Source: Sclerurus mexicanus (Eukaryota > Chordata > Aves > Passeriformes > Furnariidae). Taken from it: DNA of 64,000 nucleotides. Both the position numbers and the translations under genes were made by a program. Where the stretch lies: assembly GCA_013396755.1 (NCBI GenBank), contig VWZF01002534.1, positions 373,875 through 437,874 on the forward strand, in the 5' to 3' direction. Below, in pieces: positions 1 to 11,600 of this stretch; position 1 is the first letter of the stretch, and every line of letters starts with the position of its first letter. The notes beneath the pieces are model-generated. The model was not told the origin of the DNA and did not search any database. It saw nothing but the letters and a program-made list of their open reading frames with translations.

Positions 1-3000
1 TTTATGGCACGGAGCCTGTGGTTCCTATTCTTCAAATCAGTCAGTCAAAAGAAGGGAAAATGTCTATGCATCTGCACATCCCATTATATCCTAACCTCTG
101 GATGCAGGGGTGGCATCTGAGCAGTGAGAAGCTGTAAAAGCCATCGCTGAAAGCCTCTTCTGGCTTGTGCTGAGCTCTACCTGCCTGCCCTGCTCTAGCT
201 GTTCATTCTTTCCACATGAGCAGCTCTCGGAAGGATCGCTCCATACGGATCCCACCCCAGCAAACTGCACTGTCCCCTCTTCCAGCCACGCTTGCACAGC
301 GCTCACAGACCTCCAGGGCCAGACAAACTTTGTTACAGTCCATCTACTTCCCCTGCAATATGGCATTTGAGGCTGCTTTCAGGGCTGCTCGACATAATGT
401 GCTGTGACTAGATACATAACTATTTCCTTATAACATGAACTAAGCAAGCACAAACTTAAGGCAATTTATCCTGAACCCTGGGCCTCAAGCCAGTCTTTTT
501 GTATTATCTCATGGGAAGTTCTGATCTGAAAGTAATCCTGGCGGTAGGGAAAGCTTCTCCTGAGGTGGTAATTTGCTTTCTATCAGGCCACAGTGGTACC
601 AAAACCCCTGGCAAATAGGCAGAGAGCATCTCCTCTGGAGCTGGGACAGCACAGCCCATGACCTCAGTGTGGACTGGGAGCAGGAATTCTGTGCAGAGAG
701 GCTTGGGAGGGAGGGTGAACATTTTTCACTTCATATATCATTGCTCACAGCTCACTGCTGGGATTCCACCAAGTCAGCCAGAGCTAAAATATTGTGGAAA
801 ATGAAATTTCCTGGGTTATTGTTTTTGGCAGTTCTAATCACACCGGACAATTGGGCACTGGAACCAACACAAAAGCTCCCCATGTTAATGAGAAAAAGAC
901 ATATGTTTAGTAGCATGTCCTGGTAACTAAGGGGAAAAAAAAGATTCTATCCTTCCAGAACTGGAGCAGATGCTGCATATTTTCAACATCCAGAACAGTC
1001 TTTGCATCTGTGTGTAAAGTAACACAGATCTATGCAATCCTGCAGCAATAATCAGGAGATGCATCACCGGCACATTTCAAAGGAAGATCCTTCCTCAGGT
1101 GTGTTTCTGTCCAACAGCCAAGCAGAGTGCAATAGCAACCGAGACAGAGAAATAATGAGGCGCTGGGGATGGAGAGAAAATCAGCCAGCAAAAGTTAGTT
1201 ACTGCCTCACCTGGAGTGCCCAGGAAGAGCAGACCCCTGTGCTCCCGTGCTCCGGCTGGGCTGCAGCTCCGTCGCTCCTGCAGCAGCTCAGACAGCGTGC
1301 CACGTGTGATGACAAGTAGAGGAGACAGAGCTGGGGTCAAAAGTGCCATGAGACAGCTTTAAACCACCTCAGAGTCCCTGGCTGGTGCCTGCAGATCACA
1401 GCAGGACACTTGTGTGTGACCGAAGGGCTGCTTGGTCTTGTCCGTGAGGAATTGTATATTCCCTGTTCCCTGGGGGATCCAAACCCCCTTCAATATTTGG
1501 CCACCACCCACTCGTGGCTCTGGGAACAGAGGATGTTCCTGGTGCTCTGGCAGCGCTGTGTGGGGTGTAGGGATGGTGTAGGGATGGTGTAGGGATGGTG
1601 TAGGGATGGTGTAGGTGCACCTGTGGCTCCTGTGCTGAGGAAATCCCCAAAGCAGCTGTAAACCCTGCGATGGAGCGTTTTCAAGCAGGTGCTAAAGACA
1701 ACAAACACTCCGTTTAAGTGATGAGCTCTTATTCCCACTCCTCCGTTATCCCTGCAGACTAAGGATGACGTTGTGCCCGCCCTGTGCCCGCTGTGCCATG
1801 GTCCAGGCTGGCTGCCCGGGCAGGGTTTACCCCAAGGGATTTCTCACCAGGACTGCGCTGAGTGAACTTGGCCCAGTTTTCTTCGAGGGCCCGCAGCGCT
1901 TTGGGGGATTGCGAGTGAGAATCTCCGTGTGACATTTCTGCACGGTGACTCATGTTTGGACCTGTTTCAAATCAATAAATCCTCTCCAGAATAAGCCCCC
2001 AACTCAAGCCGAAGACACATTCATCCTGTTACTCATTCTCTTTCCAGGGCACCCATGACCAGTGTGGGCTTCCCAGCAGAATTAAAAACCCCAGGCTCAG
2101 ATGGATCGGAGTGGGAAGGGAACGGGAGCAGTTGTCTCATGCCCACGTACAGAGAGCGGTTCTCTCAGAGGAAGTGCTGGGATCATCCAGATCTGAGCTG
2201 AGATGAGCAGTGTCATTTCAGGTTTCCTAGTGAAAATAATAATAAAAAAAGCCAAATCAAATCTTTCTGTTGGAAACGACTGACGTGGAGGCTGTGTTTT
2301 CCATTAATAGAAAGTCAGAAAATTCCAGGTATTTGCTTTGAAGCTGCAGCTCTGAGAGGGATGACCAGGTTATTCAAAATTTTCATAATTATGACTAAAG
2401 AAATGTTACACTGTGCTACAGGAGCACTGAGGACACCCTGGCATGGACAGCCTGCACAAACAACCTGCATTACTTTCAAGGTTCAATGCTGATTTCTTTG
2501 TGCTCTCCCAGTCTCCTGACACACAGCTGGGAGGGCTTGGCCTCTGTTTCTGCTGGTTTTGGTGCTTCTAAACATGAGCTTAAAATTGCAGGTGACCAGA
2601 AGCAGAGCTGAGTTTCTCCCAGAGCAGTAGCCAATACACAGAGCTCACTGCACATAAACCTAAAGGTCACAGGCACCACAAGCAGCACTGGGATCTATAA
2701 ATTCTGTCATGCACATGTGGCATTTCTTGATTTGTGGTGCTGCATCAATATCCTATAGGAGACCAGGGCACCCTGAGCTACACACTAATGTCAGACAATC
2801 CCTGCCAAAGGGCACTGGCAGTCTGAATAGATAATTTCAGTGTTACTGAGCCAGAGTGCAGCCCAGAGAGATTTCCTGCTTTCACAGGCTTCTGCTGGAA
2901 GTGTTTTGCTGGCACAGAGCACAGAGAGTTGCCTTTCCCCAGCCTTTGGGTTGCCACGGTCAGGCTGATGGCCGGGGCAGTGCCGGTCCTGGCTCTGGGA

Positions 3001-5600
3001 TCCTGGCACTCTGCAGGGCAGGGGAGAGGGAGAGCATCACTTGAACACCTTGTTTCCAGATGCTCTGGTTTCCTTCCAAACCTCACTCCCAGGAAACAAA
3101 TGGACCAGTGAAAAGGTGGTGGAGGTGTTTTCCGAGTCGTTCTCCTGTCTGGGCTTGATAAAGGGAGCACAGACTATGGTGCTCAGTGTGGGGCAAAGAA
3201 CCAGCCCAGTGTCTCCTCCTGGGCCCAGCACTGATGTTTGGCCATGTCCTTTCCTCTGTGAGCTCAGGGTAAGCTTCTTCCAAGCCCAGAGCATTGCAGG
3301 GGTCACCAGATACTGCTCTGTGGAGAAATGGAAAATGCCACCATTGTTGACTGAGCAATAAATGTTGAGCAGGAACTGGCAGTGGATGGCCAGGAGAGCT
3401 GAAAAAAGTTCTGTGTAAGAAACAGAGAACTGGCTGTACAGAACGTTACCTAGATTAATATTTCAAAACTGTTCTCTCAAACTTTTCTTTTTCTTTGCCC
3501 AAATAATTGCAACAATAATGGTAAAGAAAACCTCTACAAACACAGAATCATTTCTGTTGTCGTAGAATTTTTTGAATGCCAAATACCTGCTGAGTTAATC
3601 TTTGGAAGAACAAGAAAAGTTTGTTCTTTGTATATGTAGATTGTTTCAGGGTATTGTTTGATTCTGCTTTTGATAGGGGTCATGTTTCTGGGCTTAGCTG
3701 GATAGTTTGTTTGTTCCTATTCATTAAAAGGGACCCTGCAGCTATTTGGGGAGGGAGTGTGGTATTACATTATTATTGCTCCAAAAAGTATGGACAAAAA
3801 TGTATTGTAAAAATTCCAAGGTTTCTGGTAGGAGTTCTCTCGGTAATAAATACTCTCAGTCTGCTGGAGTGTAGTTAATGTGCTGACATTGTGTTGGGCT
3901 AATTAGACAGGTCCTTAAGGTACAGAGTTAAAATGTACAGATAATTCTGGGTGTAACCTGTTGGTAAAGCAGTTTCGTGCAACGGTTAAGGGGAAAAACA
4001 ACTGTATTGTTATTTTTGCAGCCCACGGTGGTTGGTACCAAATGTAAATACAGCAGATACAGAGCAGTGTTTCATCACCTGGAATTTTGTGGTTGGGGAT
4101 AACAATATCCTGCCAGCACAACGCCAGAGAGAAGTGATAGAGCAAGCCCAGCACAACTGGGTCAAAGAAATCCTTTCTGTGCTTCAGGTAGATAAATGTT
4201 GGCTTTAATGTCATTTGCAATTTTTAATTAAAGCCCCGTGGCTTCCGAGTGTTCATTAATATCTTCCCTCCATCGTTCTGACCCGCAGGAGTGACTGCAC
4301 TGAGTCTGACTGTGAGCCCTGCTCGGGTGTGACACCTCCCTCCTAGAGGTCTGGCAGTCTGGGGACAAGGACGGTCCTGCCTGCCAAGATGGAATAGCAC
4401 TTGGGGCACTTCTTCAAATAGCTCTGCAAAAGGGGTCACATGTTCAAAACTTGCTTTTTGAGGTCTTTTTCATATTCAGAAATCTCAAGGTTTTGGGATT
4501 CTTTCTGTTTTGAGTTTTGCCTCTGTCCTCTCGCTGATTTTTGTTCCTAAAAACAAAGGAAGAGTGAGTATAAGGTACTTTGTAGTTCTTCTCTCTTTTC
4601 AGCACCACTCTAACCTCTGTCACTTCATAAACTCTGAAGTTAAAGAGCAAAAAAGTGAAAAATGAAAGTGAGAGAATTGAAAGCAAACCCAAAACTTTCC
4701 TAAAAGGAAAGTTAAGAAACCCCACCTCTATTTTTGCTGTTTATTGTCAGCAGAATCCTGTCTTCTCTTCCTTTGCCTCTTGTACCTGCAGTAAAAACAG
4801 ACCTCAGCACAGATTAAAGGCTCAGCCCTGCAGTTTGACACCTCTTGGGCCGTCCAGTGCTTAGATAAGATTTTAATAATGGATATATCGTTAGCATATT
4901 AAGAATTATCGTTACCACCCATTATCATAACTCATGTTTCATTAGTGAGCAAAGCTCAACATTCCTCCAGAAAGTCATTGACAGCACCACATTTGTAACT
5001 TCAAAGGACCATACTTGTAATTCCAAGGATTATATTTCCCTTTGACAGCGTGTATGAGCAAACTGCACCAAAGCCATCAGTCTGACCAGTGGGAAAAACC
5101 GCTCGGTTTTCCACTGAGTCTGGATATTTTGACAAATATCTTCCACTTAAACTATTGAAAAAACAGCTCTTTACTGCCTATGACCAACTGTGAAAATCAG
5201 CATCTCTTCATGTTCTGTGAAGGCAATTAGCCACTGACATAACCTCTCTCCGGGCTGTTGCTGCAAGACCAGATGCTCTCCTGAAGGCACAGCTGAAGCA
5301 GAAATGCTGCAGAAAGCCCTCGGTGAGAGAGACGCTGGGGCTGGTGCAAGGCACCCATTGTGTCCCCTCTGTCCTTAAACATCAACCACGGGAGGCCTCC
5401 CGAGCCCCCTTCAGGAGCTGGGCAGGGTGTGCCAAGCAGATGTGAAGAGCAACAAACCTAGCAGAAAATAGAAACAAAACAAACTCTGGTGACAGAAGAG
5501 ACTTGAAACTGGAGGGCTAGTTATAACCAAGCAAGTTTATCTATCTACATGTATATACACACACTTATTTACGTGTCTGTGTGTATATGTATACATCCAT
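1..5600. other. Non-coding stretch, no supported gene
   Basis: I see no gene I can defend here. The stretch holds an 11-bp minisatellite near 1564 (listed separately), a strong splice-acceptor-like site near 2046, and a candidate 166-bp + strand exon at 4022-4187 (see findings). The 4860-5200 part is AT-rich. Open frames are short and occur on both strands, as expected by chance. No full-length mobile element was recognised. Confidence 0.55.
1564..1615 (+). repeat. 11-bp minisatellite, about 4.7 copies
   Basis: The unit GGTGTAGGGAT repeats exactly four times from 1564 and ends with a partial fifth copy. Each unit carries one GGG run, so the array has four evenly spaced G-triplets on the + strand, with rather long loops between them. 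Such arrays expand and contract easily, so copy number probably differs between individuals. I see no function. Confidence 0.95.
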
Positions 5601-5770
5601 TGAAAGACATGAAAAATGCACCTGCCCCTGGCATTGGCCGTACCTAAAATGATGTCTTCTCTCCAGAGGCTTCCCTGTCCACTGCAGAGTGAAATCCTCC
5701 TTGCCATTCTGCTGAAAGGAATCAGAGCTGCAATGGATACACATTTCAAAGGTTAGCAGAATCGTTTCTT

Positions 5771-5785
5771 AGGTCAGCCTGACCT
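5771..5785. promoter_or_regulatory. Exact palindromic estrogen response element match
   Basis: AGGTCA (5771-5776), a GCC spacer, then TGACCT (5780-5785) is the extended consensus for an estrogen receptor homodimer: two AGGTCA half-sites inverted with a three-base spacer. The match to all 12 defined bases is seen directly. About 0.004 such exact matches are expected by chance in 64 kb of random sequence. Whether the site is bound is not shown. It lies inside a candidate 107-bp - strand intron (5709-5815) described in the findings, so it could also be an incidental match. Confidence 0.55.
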
Positions 5786-6109
5786 CACAAACCACCCGGG
5801 TTGGGTAGTTCTTACCTTCCTGCTTGCTTTTCTGGTGTTTAAGAGAGGGACAGACAGACGAGTCAGAAGCTCCCAAAGCTCTGCAGTGCCAGGTTTGTGC
5901 CCAAGAAGGGTAAGTTTCTTGCAGTTAAAGACATTGACACCCAGTTCTCTTCCACAGTCATCCAAACTAGGGGATATCAACCTTCCCTCCCTCTTTCCAG
6001 GAGCTGTGGTTTCCGCGTGGTGGAGTCCTGGGGCAGGACTGAGTGGTCTGAAGGGCGTGTGGTGTGAGATCCCTCTCTGTCCTGGCCATTTGCTGCTGCT
6101 TAACACGCT

Positions 6110-8460
6110 GCCAAACCAGCTCCCTTCTTCTCAGTGTGGGGATCATTCTGTCCGAGAGCCAGAACTGCAGGCTATGTTTTAGTGTGCTCCATGCTCAGAA
6201 ACTAAACTTTGATTCATTTGCTTTATGATGGCAACCCCCCCCTTCATTTTGTCTACGGCTTAAACACATGAATTGGTACCTTTTGTCGATTCACAAATTT
6301 CCTAGATACCCGAATTCTCCCGTCTACCTTGCTCTGCAATTCACCTCATGCTGTTCCCTGCATGGGATGCAAGGATTTTGATCCATGCCACATGCTGCAC
6401 ATCTTCCCAATGAAGCAAAACGCCTCCCGTGCTGCCTGGTACCCTGCTGACATCCCATTTCTGCTAATTAGGACCCTGACTAGTTAGTACAAACTCTAAA
6501 TGTGGCAGGATTCCAAGCCGCAAAAAGAAGGGGAAGTGGGGGGAAAAATAGTTGGGCAGCTAAGGGAATATGTAAATGTATTTAAAATAGATGATTCTGA
6601 CTGCAGTGAACAGATGATTTTTTTTTTTATTCTGACTGGATGGCTTTAATCAAAAATGATAGTTCATGCATCTGCTCTTTGAAGATAAGCCTGCAGTTAC
6701 ACAAAACACTTAAAGAAAGAAGCTGTGGTGTGCTGATGAGACCTCAAAAATTCTAACCCATGACTAGGAAGATTATAGTCTGGTTACTTCAGCAAGTTGC
6801 TAATTCTGAAATATTAGACTGAATTATTTGTCCTGTCTGAGGCATGAAAGGGATGCCTGTAATTGTGCTGAAGCAATTAAGACGTTTTAGAAATCATTAG
6901 TGAACTTTCTTGATTGAACAGGCATTTCCCCTCCAGCCTCTCCCTGACTCCTCTACAGTTTTTTGACCTAGAAAAGCAGCTGTCCATCACCCTGGCATTT
7001 ATTTTATAACACAGGGTAAAGATTATAAATTAAAGCAAGCCTGCTGCTGGGAGTGTGGGGCTCCCCTGGAAAAGCAAACTCAACTTTAAGTTGGAATCAG
7101 GGGCTCCACCTTCATAAACGTCATAAAATCGAAGGGGCGACTGTCTGACATGATCTCAGGAAAAGGTAATTCAGAAGAGAAGCAGCAGAATGTAAAGTCA
7201 GGGAGAAGGAATATTCGTGTACCTTATACTGCCTGGGAGTGAGTGTGATGTCTACTCACAGCAGACAGGAGTCTTAGTAATCAGTGTTAATAATTGCATG
7301 TTGTTTTGTTTCATTGTCAAAAGTCTTCCACACTGAGAAGGTTTTGCAAGTAGGAGTCTGAAGTGTCGTGGCCTGCAAAGCTCCCCTTCCTTCTGCCCCT
7401 CGGGACAGCCCACGCAGCTGAACTGTGTCATTTTTGGGCAGCTCGAGGCCGGGACCAGTCCTGGTGCTGCTGAAAATGACATTTTAACTTCATGCTTTTC
7501 TCTTCAGTTTTGTATATTGCCCTGCACTGATACAAGAGGAGCTACTACTCTATTTTATATTTTCAGGACATTCTTGCTGCTGCTTTAACACCCATTGGCA
7601 GTGAAACCTCCTCATAAGTGACATTCATTCCCCTTGACAGCCCCATTTCAAGTCACCAGGAGCACTGTGTCAGTTGTAGACGGAAAAGAAAAGAAAATCA
7701 AAATAAAAAAAAATCTGAATTCAAGGGGCTTCTGAGGAGTTGCACAGACAGATCCCTTTGCTCCATGTAAAATTAATCATTACATTTGTGCTGCTAACTT
7801 GTTTTTCTATTTGTGTCACACAGGGATTCTGAAATGACCCAATATTGAATCTGGTGAATTATAAGCTGGAAGACCGCAGTGTTTGTTGGGCACTGACAGA
7901 GCATGGAATATTCTGGGCCTTGGGGGTTTCTCTTCTCCCCTGCTTTGGAGTCTCTTTGCCTCTGGTACCACCTCATTAATCATTCCTGGAATTTACCTTC
8001 CCATAAATACTTAGAAAGGATTTTTAATTGTATTTTTTTCTTTCCCAACTATATTTTTACACTGATAAGAGCAACACCAAACCAAAGCCATGCAGGTGCT
8101 TGTTTGCTTATACCAAGTGGAATCCTGGGTCTGAGATTAATCTCAAAATCAATGTTGCACCACTATTAAAACCATGGAGTTCAGTCTATCCCTCAATTTT
8201 GCATATTCTTACATGCTTTTGCCTTCACTTGGCCTGCAGGGAAGGCATTTGCTGAGCAGCTTAACGCAACAGAAATGTGCTTAAGCACGTGCTTAATTCG
8301 CTGGCTTAAATGGAGCCGGGGTGCTCGGAGCTAATAGAAGGCATTTTAATAATTTAAACTCCACTTTTGAGTTTAATACATTGCACTCACATTTCAAATT
8401 GATCTACTCAGAAATAAGAGCATGTGAGTGTGAAAATGAAGACCAGGAAATTGTGAGAGG
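6110..8460. other. Non-coding stretch, no supported gene
   Basis: AT-rich single-copy-looking sequence. It contains a short T run near 6618, an A-rich run near 7684-7712, and the palindromic E-box block at 8277-8296 listed separately. No open frame here has gene-like features. Confidence 0.55.
8277..8296. promoter_or_regulatory. Palindromic E-box block
   Basis: Bases 8281-8296 form a perfect 16-bp palindrome (TTAAGCAC then GTGCTTAA) centred on CACGTG, the canonical E-box of USF, MYC and CLOCK-type bHLH factors. The four bases before it extend a second, overlapping 12-bp palindrome (GTGCTTAAGCAC, 8277-8288). About one 16-bp perfect palindrome is expected by chance per 64 kb, so the structure alone is weak evidence. 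The overlapping arrangement with a consensus E-box is what makes it worth listing. Confidence 0.3.
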
Positions 8461-8465
8461 GCAGC

Positions 8466-8614
8466 AGTGGAGTCCCCGTCCCTGGAGGGATGTAAAAGCC
8501 GTATGGATGTGGCACCTGGGGACGTGGGGCAGTGGTGGCCTTGGCTGTGCTGGGGGAATGTTGGACTTGATCATTTATGGGTCTTTTCCAACCTAAATGA
8601 TCCTGTGACTCTGA
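8466..8614 (+). mobile_element. CR1 LINE 3' fragment, + strand
   Basis: This is the 3' untranslated end of a chicken repeat 1 non-LTR retrotransposon. Recognisable parts in order are GTGGAGTCCCCGTCCCTGG, GGATGTGGCACCTGGGGAC, CAGTGGTGGCCTTGG, GTTGGACTTGAT, and the end CTTTTCCAACCTAAATGATC with degenerate octamer-type ends. Only about 150 bp are present, which is the usual severe 5' truncation of CR1. It contains no reverse-transcriptase coding sequence and is inert. It is moderately diverged from the avian consensus as I remember it. Confidence 0.85.
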
Positions 8615-8619
8615 TATTG

Positions 8620-11600
8620 GTGTCGACGCAGCACTAACATTGCTCTTCTGAGGCTCACCTCTCTTCTCTATAAAGACTTTGGTCAGCCCTAACTCGTTAT
8701 TAACTGCTTTGAAGAGATTTCTTGATGTTACTAATGCGCCTAAACTTAGTATAGCAATAAAAGGGTATTTCCTACAAGAGAAATACTGATTACAAAGATG
8801 TTCATATCATACTTTTTATTTAAACACTTGCATTTGTGCCTCCTTTTTATGTATGTGGATTTCTGCAGCAGAGCTGCCACTGAAAGACACTGTGCTGTCA
8901 GTGATTTTCCAGTTGCTTGGCCTCAGTTTGTTGTACAGAGTTTTACCAGCTGGTGTTTCCTGAAATCTACATCGTCAGGTCACCAGATCATTAATTAAAA
9001 TTGCACATGGAGCCATTTGTAATTTTCGGATAGATACTCCTGGCCTTGCTCGTGCTCAGGGCCTTCTACGTGACACAGAGTGGGAAGGAGCCTGTCGGGA
9101 TGTGGCTCTGTCTCCATGGATTTCAGAACGTTTTACAAACACAGGAGCTAGTCATGCTTTTCTTTTCTCAAGACAACTTGCATTTCTTCAGTGAAGCTGT
9201 AATATATATGCCTATTTGCTGTGAAAATACAGTTTTCCCTTTTTTTCTTAAATTGTGGAAAATAAAACCAGTTGCCACTTTCATGTCCCTATTTGTTTTT
9301 AAATGGGAATCCCAAGGACAGGTTTTCCCAAAAAAACAAAGTGGAAAAGCCGTTTTCCACGCAAAGACGGATGTTTTGTGATGTTTTGTGGTGGGTAATG
9401 GTACCCACTTTACAAGTGACAGAGACAAGTAGAATTTACTGCTTTAAAACACGAATGTTGAAGTTTTAAACAGTGAATTTAGCAGAGCGAGTGCCCCATT
9501 TATACTTGTGACTAGAGAGGTTCACCTGGGTTTCCAGGGGGCTCTACTGGATATTATGGAATTCAGTGTCTTCTAACCAGTGCAAATCTCACTGTAGCCA
9601 GTTCTGTCCTTCAGATTCCAGTCCCAGGTTCATTGGAAGGTCAACTGGGAGGTTCATGGTCACTGCCTGTACTTGGATATTTATTAATAATTTAAGCATT
9701 TGAAAATCTTGCTCCTCGTGCCCCTGCCTGGCTGTGTGATGTGTCCTGAGGATTTCCCCCTGCCGCATTCCCAGCTTTTCTTTGGGAGGTCTGACCCTCT
9801 CTCCGAGGTGGCAGCTGTACAGACTGCAGCACAGCAAATTAATTTGGGTTCGCTTCAATTAGATGCTCCATCCTAATGAGATTCAAGGTAAAATCCTTGG
9901 GAGATGCTCAGAACCCTGAGCATCTGCCAAAAGCAGCAGCTACTGGAGTTCATTAGTGGTTCTCAGAAGGATTTAGCAACTCTGAGGATTTGTGTGGAAA
10001 ATAATTTCTGTAGAAGAGAAATTTCTGCAAAAGGATCTCTTTCATAAAGAGCTGTGCAAGTCCTTTAAGAACAGACAGCTCAGACCCATTTTTGCCCTCC
10101 AATGGAGAGATCCAAGAGCTGCTGCAGTCTCAGCTGCTGTCCAAGGGTGCCCATTGTCCACACAGTTCTTCTCTGGGTATGTTTTCACCTCAGCATTTGA
10201 AATCAGTACCGGTTTAAAGTGCAGGTGGGAACATAAACTGGTATGGTGTTGGAATGGCAAAACAATTCCTTCCTGAGCTTTTTGATGGCTCTTAATTTCC
10301 CTATTGCAGCAAGGCAGTTTATGAAAAATTCCCATTAATGAAGGAGGTGGGCGGGCTTGGAAACTTGGAACAAAACAGGGACCTTCTAAGCAGGTGTAGC
10401 CCAGAGCTGTGATGTCAGAATTATCCCCAGCCCAGAGATGTCAGTGGACTGAAGCCCTTTCTTCCAAGTGCAATAAATCTCCATTTCTCTTGAGTCAGAG
10501 CAGAGAGGAACTGCCATAGATACGATTTGCCCTGTTATATTTTCAGACCATTCCTCGAGGAGAAGATTTGGAATGATACACAGCCAAGCCCCTACAAAGT
10601 TTTGCAGCAGTTGTGTGTTAATAGATAAGCAGTACATAAATAAGTGTGTTAATAAAGAGCAACCAAACTCCACTGCGTTGCTGTGCCACTGGCTGTCCCA
10701 CACCCTCCCTTCTCCATGATATCTGTTCTGCTGTGCTATTCCAAAGGCTGCTATTAAGCTTTGTGCATACTCCAATGTTCATTGCCATGGATTTCTAATT
10801 ACATTGGGATGAGTTCTGGCAGATATGTCCATATAATAATCAATAACTGTCTTAGCCACCCACCTACCACATGCATGTACACTTAATATTAGAATCTCCC
10901 ACGGAATTAATGACTCTCTATGAGGCAGGAAAAAAAAGAACAAATAACTATCTCCTGTAAAATAATCTCTTTCTTGGCATATGCTGACATTGATTCACCC
11001 CAAGAGGAATATTCGTGCTGCAACTTCTGTAAAGCACAGAAATTGTTCAGTATTTGCTAGGGCTGAAATTAACATCAAGTGGCTCTAATTTCAAATAGAA
11101 TTGCCGTGGAAGAGGAACGGACACTTGGGCCACCACCACTGCATGAAGGGAGTGTGTAGGGATGGCTTTAATGCAGTCCTGGTTTCGAGAGTTAGCGCAG
11201 TGGGTGGTCGGAGGCGCCCACTCCAAGCACCCACAGCATCTTTCTTTCCTGCAGTGAATGTTTGTGTTTGCAGAGCCCAAAAAACCGGCAGTGGTGAGAA
11301 ACCAAATTGTGTGTTGACTTGTGGGCTTTCCTTTTGGGTGCTGGCGGTGCCTTGCCCAGACACGACACCTCCGAGCACACGGGGGTGCCGTGTCCTGGGG
11401 CTGACCGGGGGGGCCGTGTGGTGTCTTCCTGGCAAACAGCCTCCATCGCTGCCACAGCAGTTGCCATTTTAGTGGCAGGAGAGTCCAAAATCAAATGTGA
11501 CGTGCTCTTCTGCCCAGGAGGTAGAAACCACATCATATATTTAACTAAGGATTCTGTCTGGTGAACTTCCCTTGAGATGGTCACTGATTCTTTTGTGAAC

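Noticed and set aside
3061..3269. Acceptor-bounded open segment ending at CTCAGG|GTAAGC
   Set aside because: The frame is open, but the opposite strand is open too, the acceptor is mediocre and the peptide is low in recognisable features. Weaker than the 4022-4187 candidate.
4598..4610. TTCAGCACCAC resembling the left half of a REST/NRSF site
   Set aside because: The right half (GGACAGCGCC) is absent at every allowed spacing I checked.
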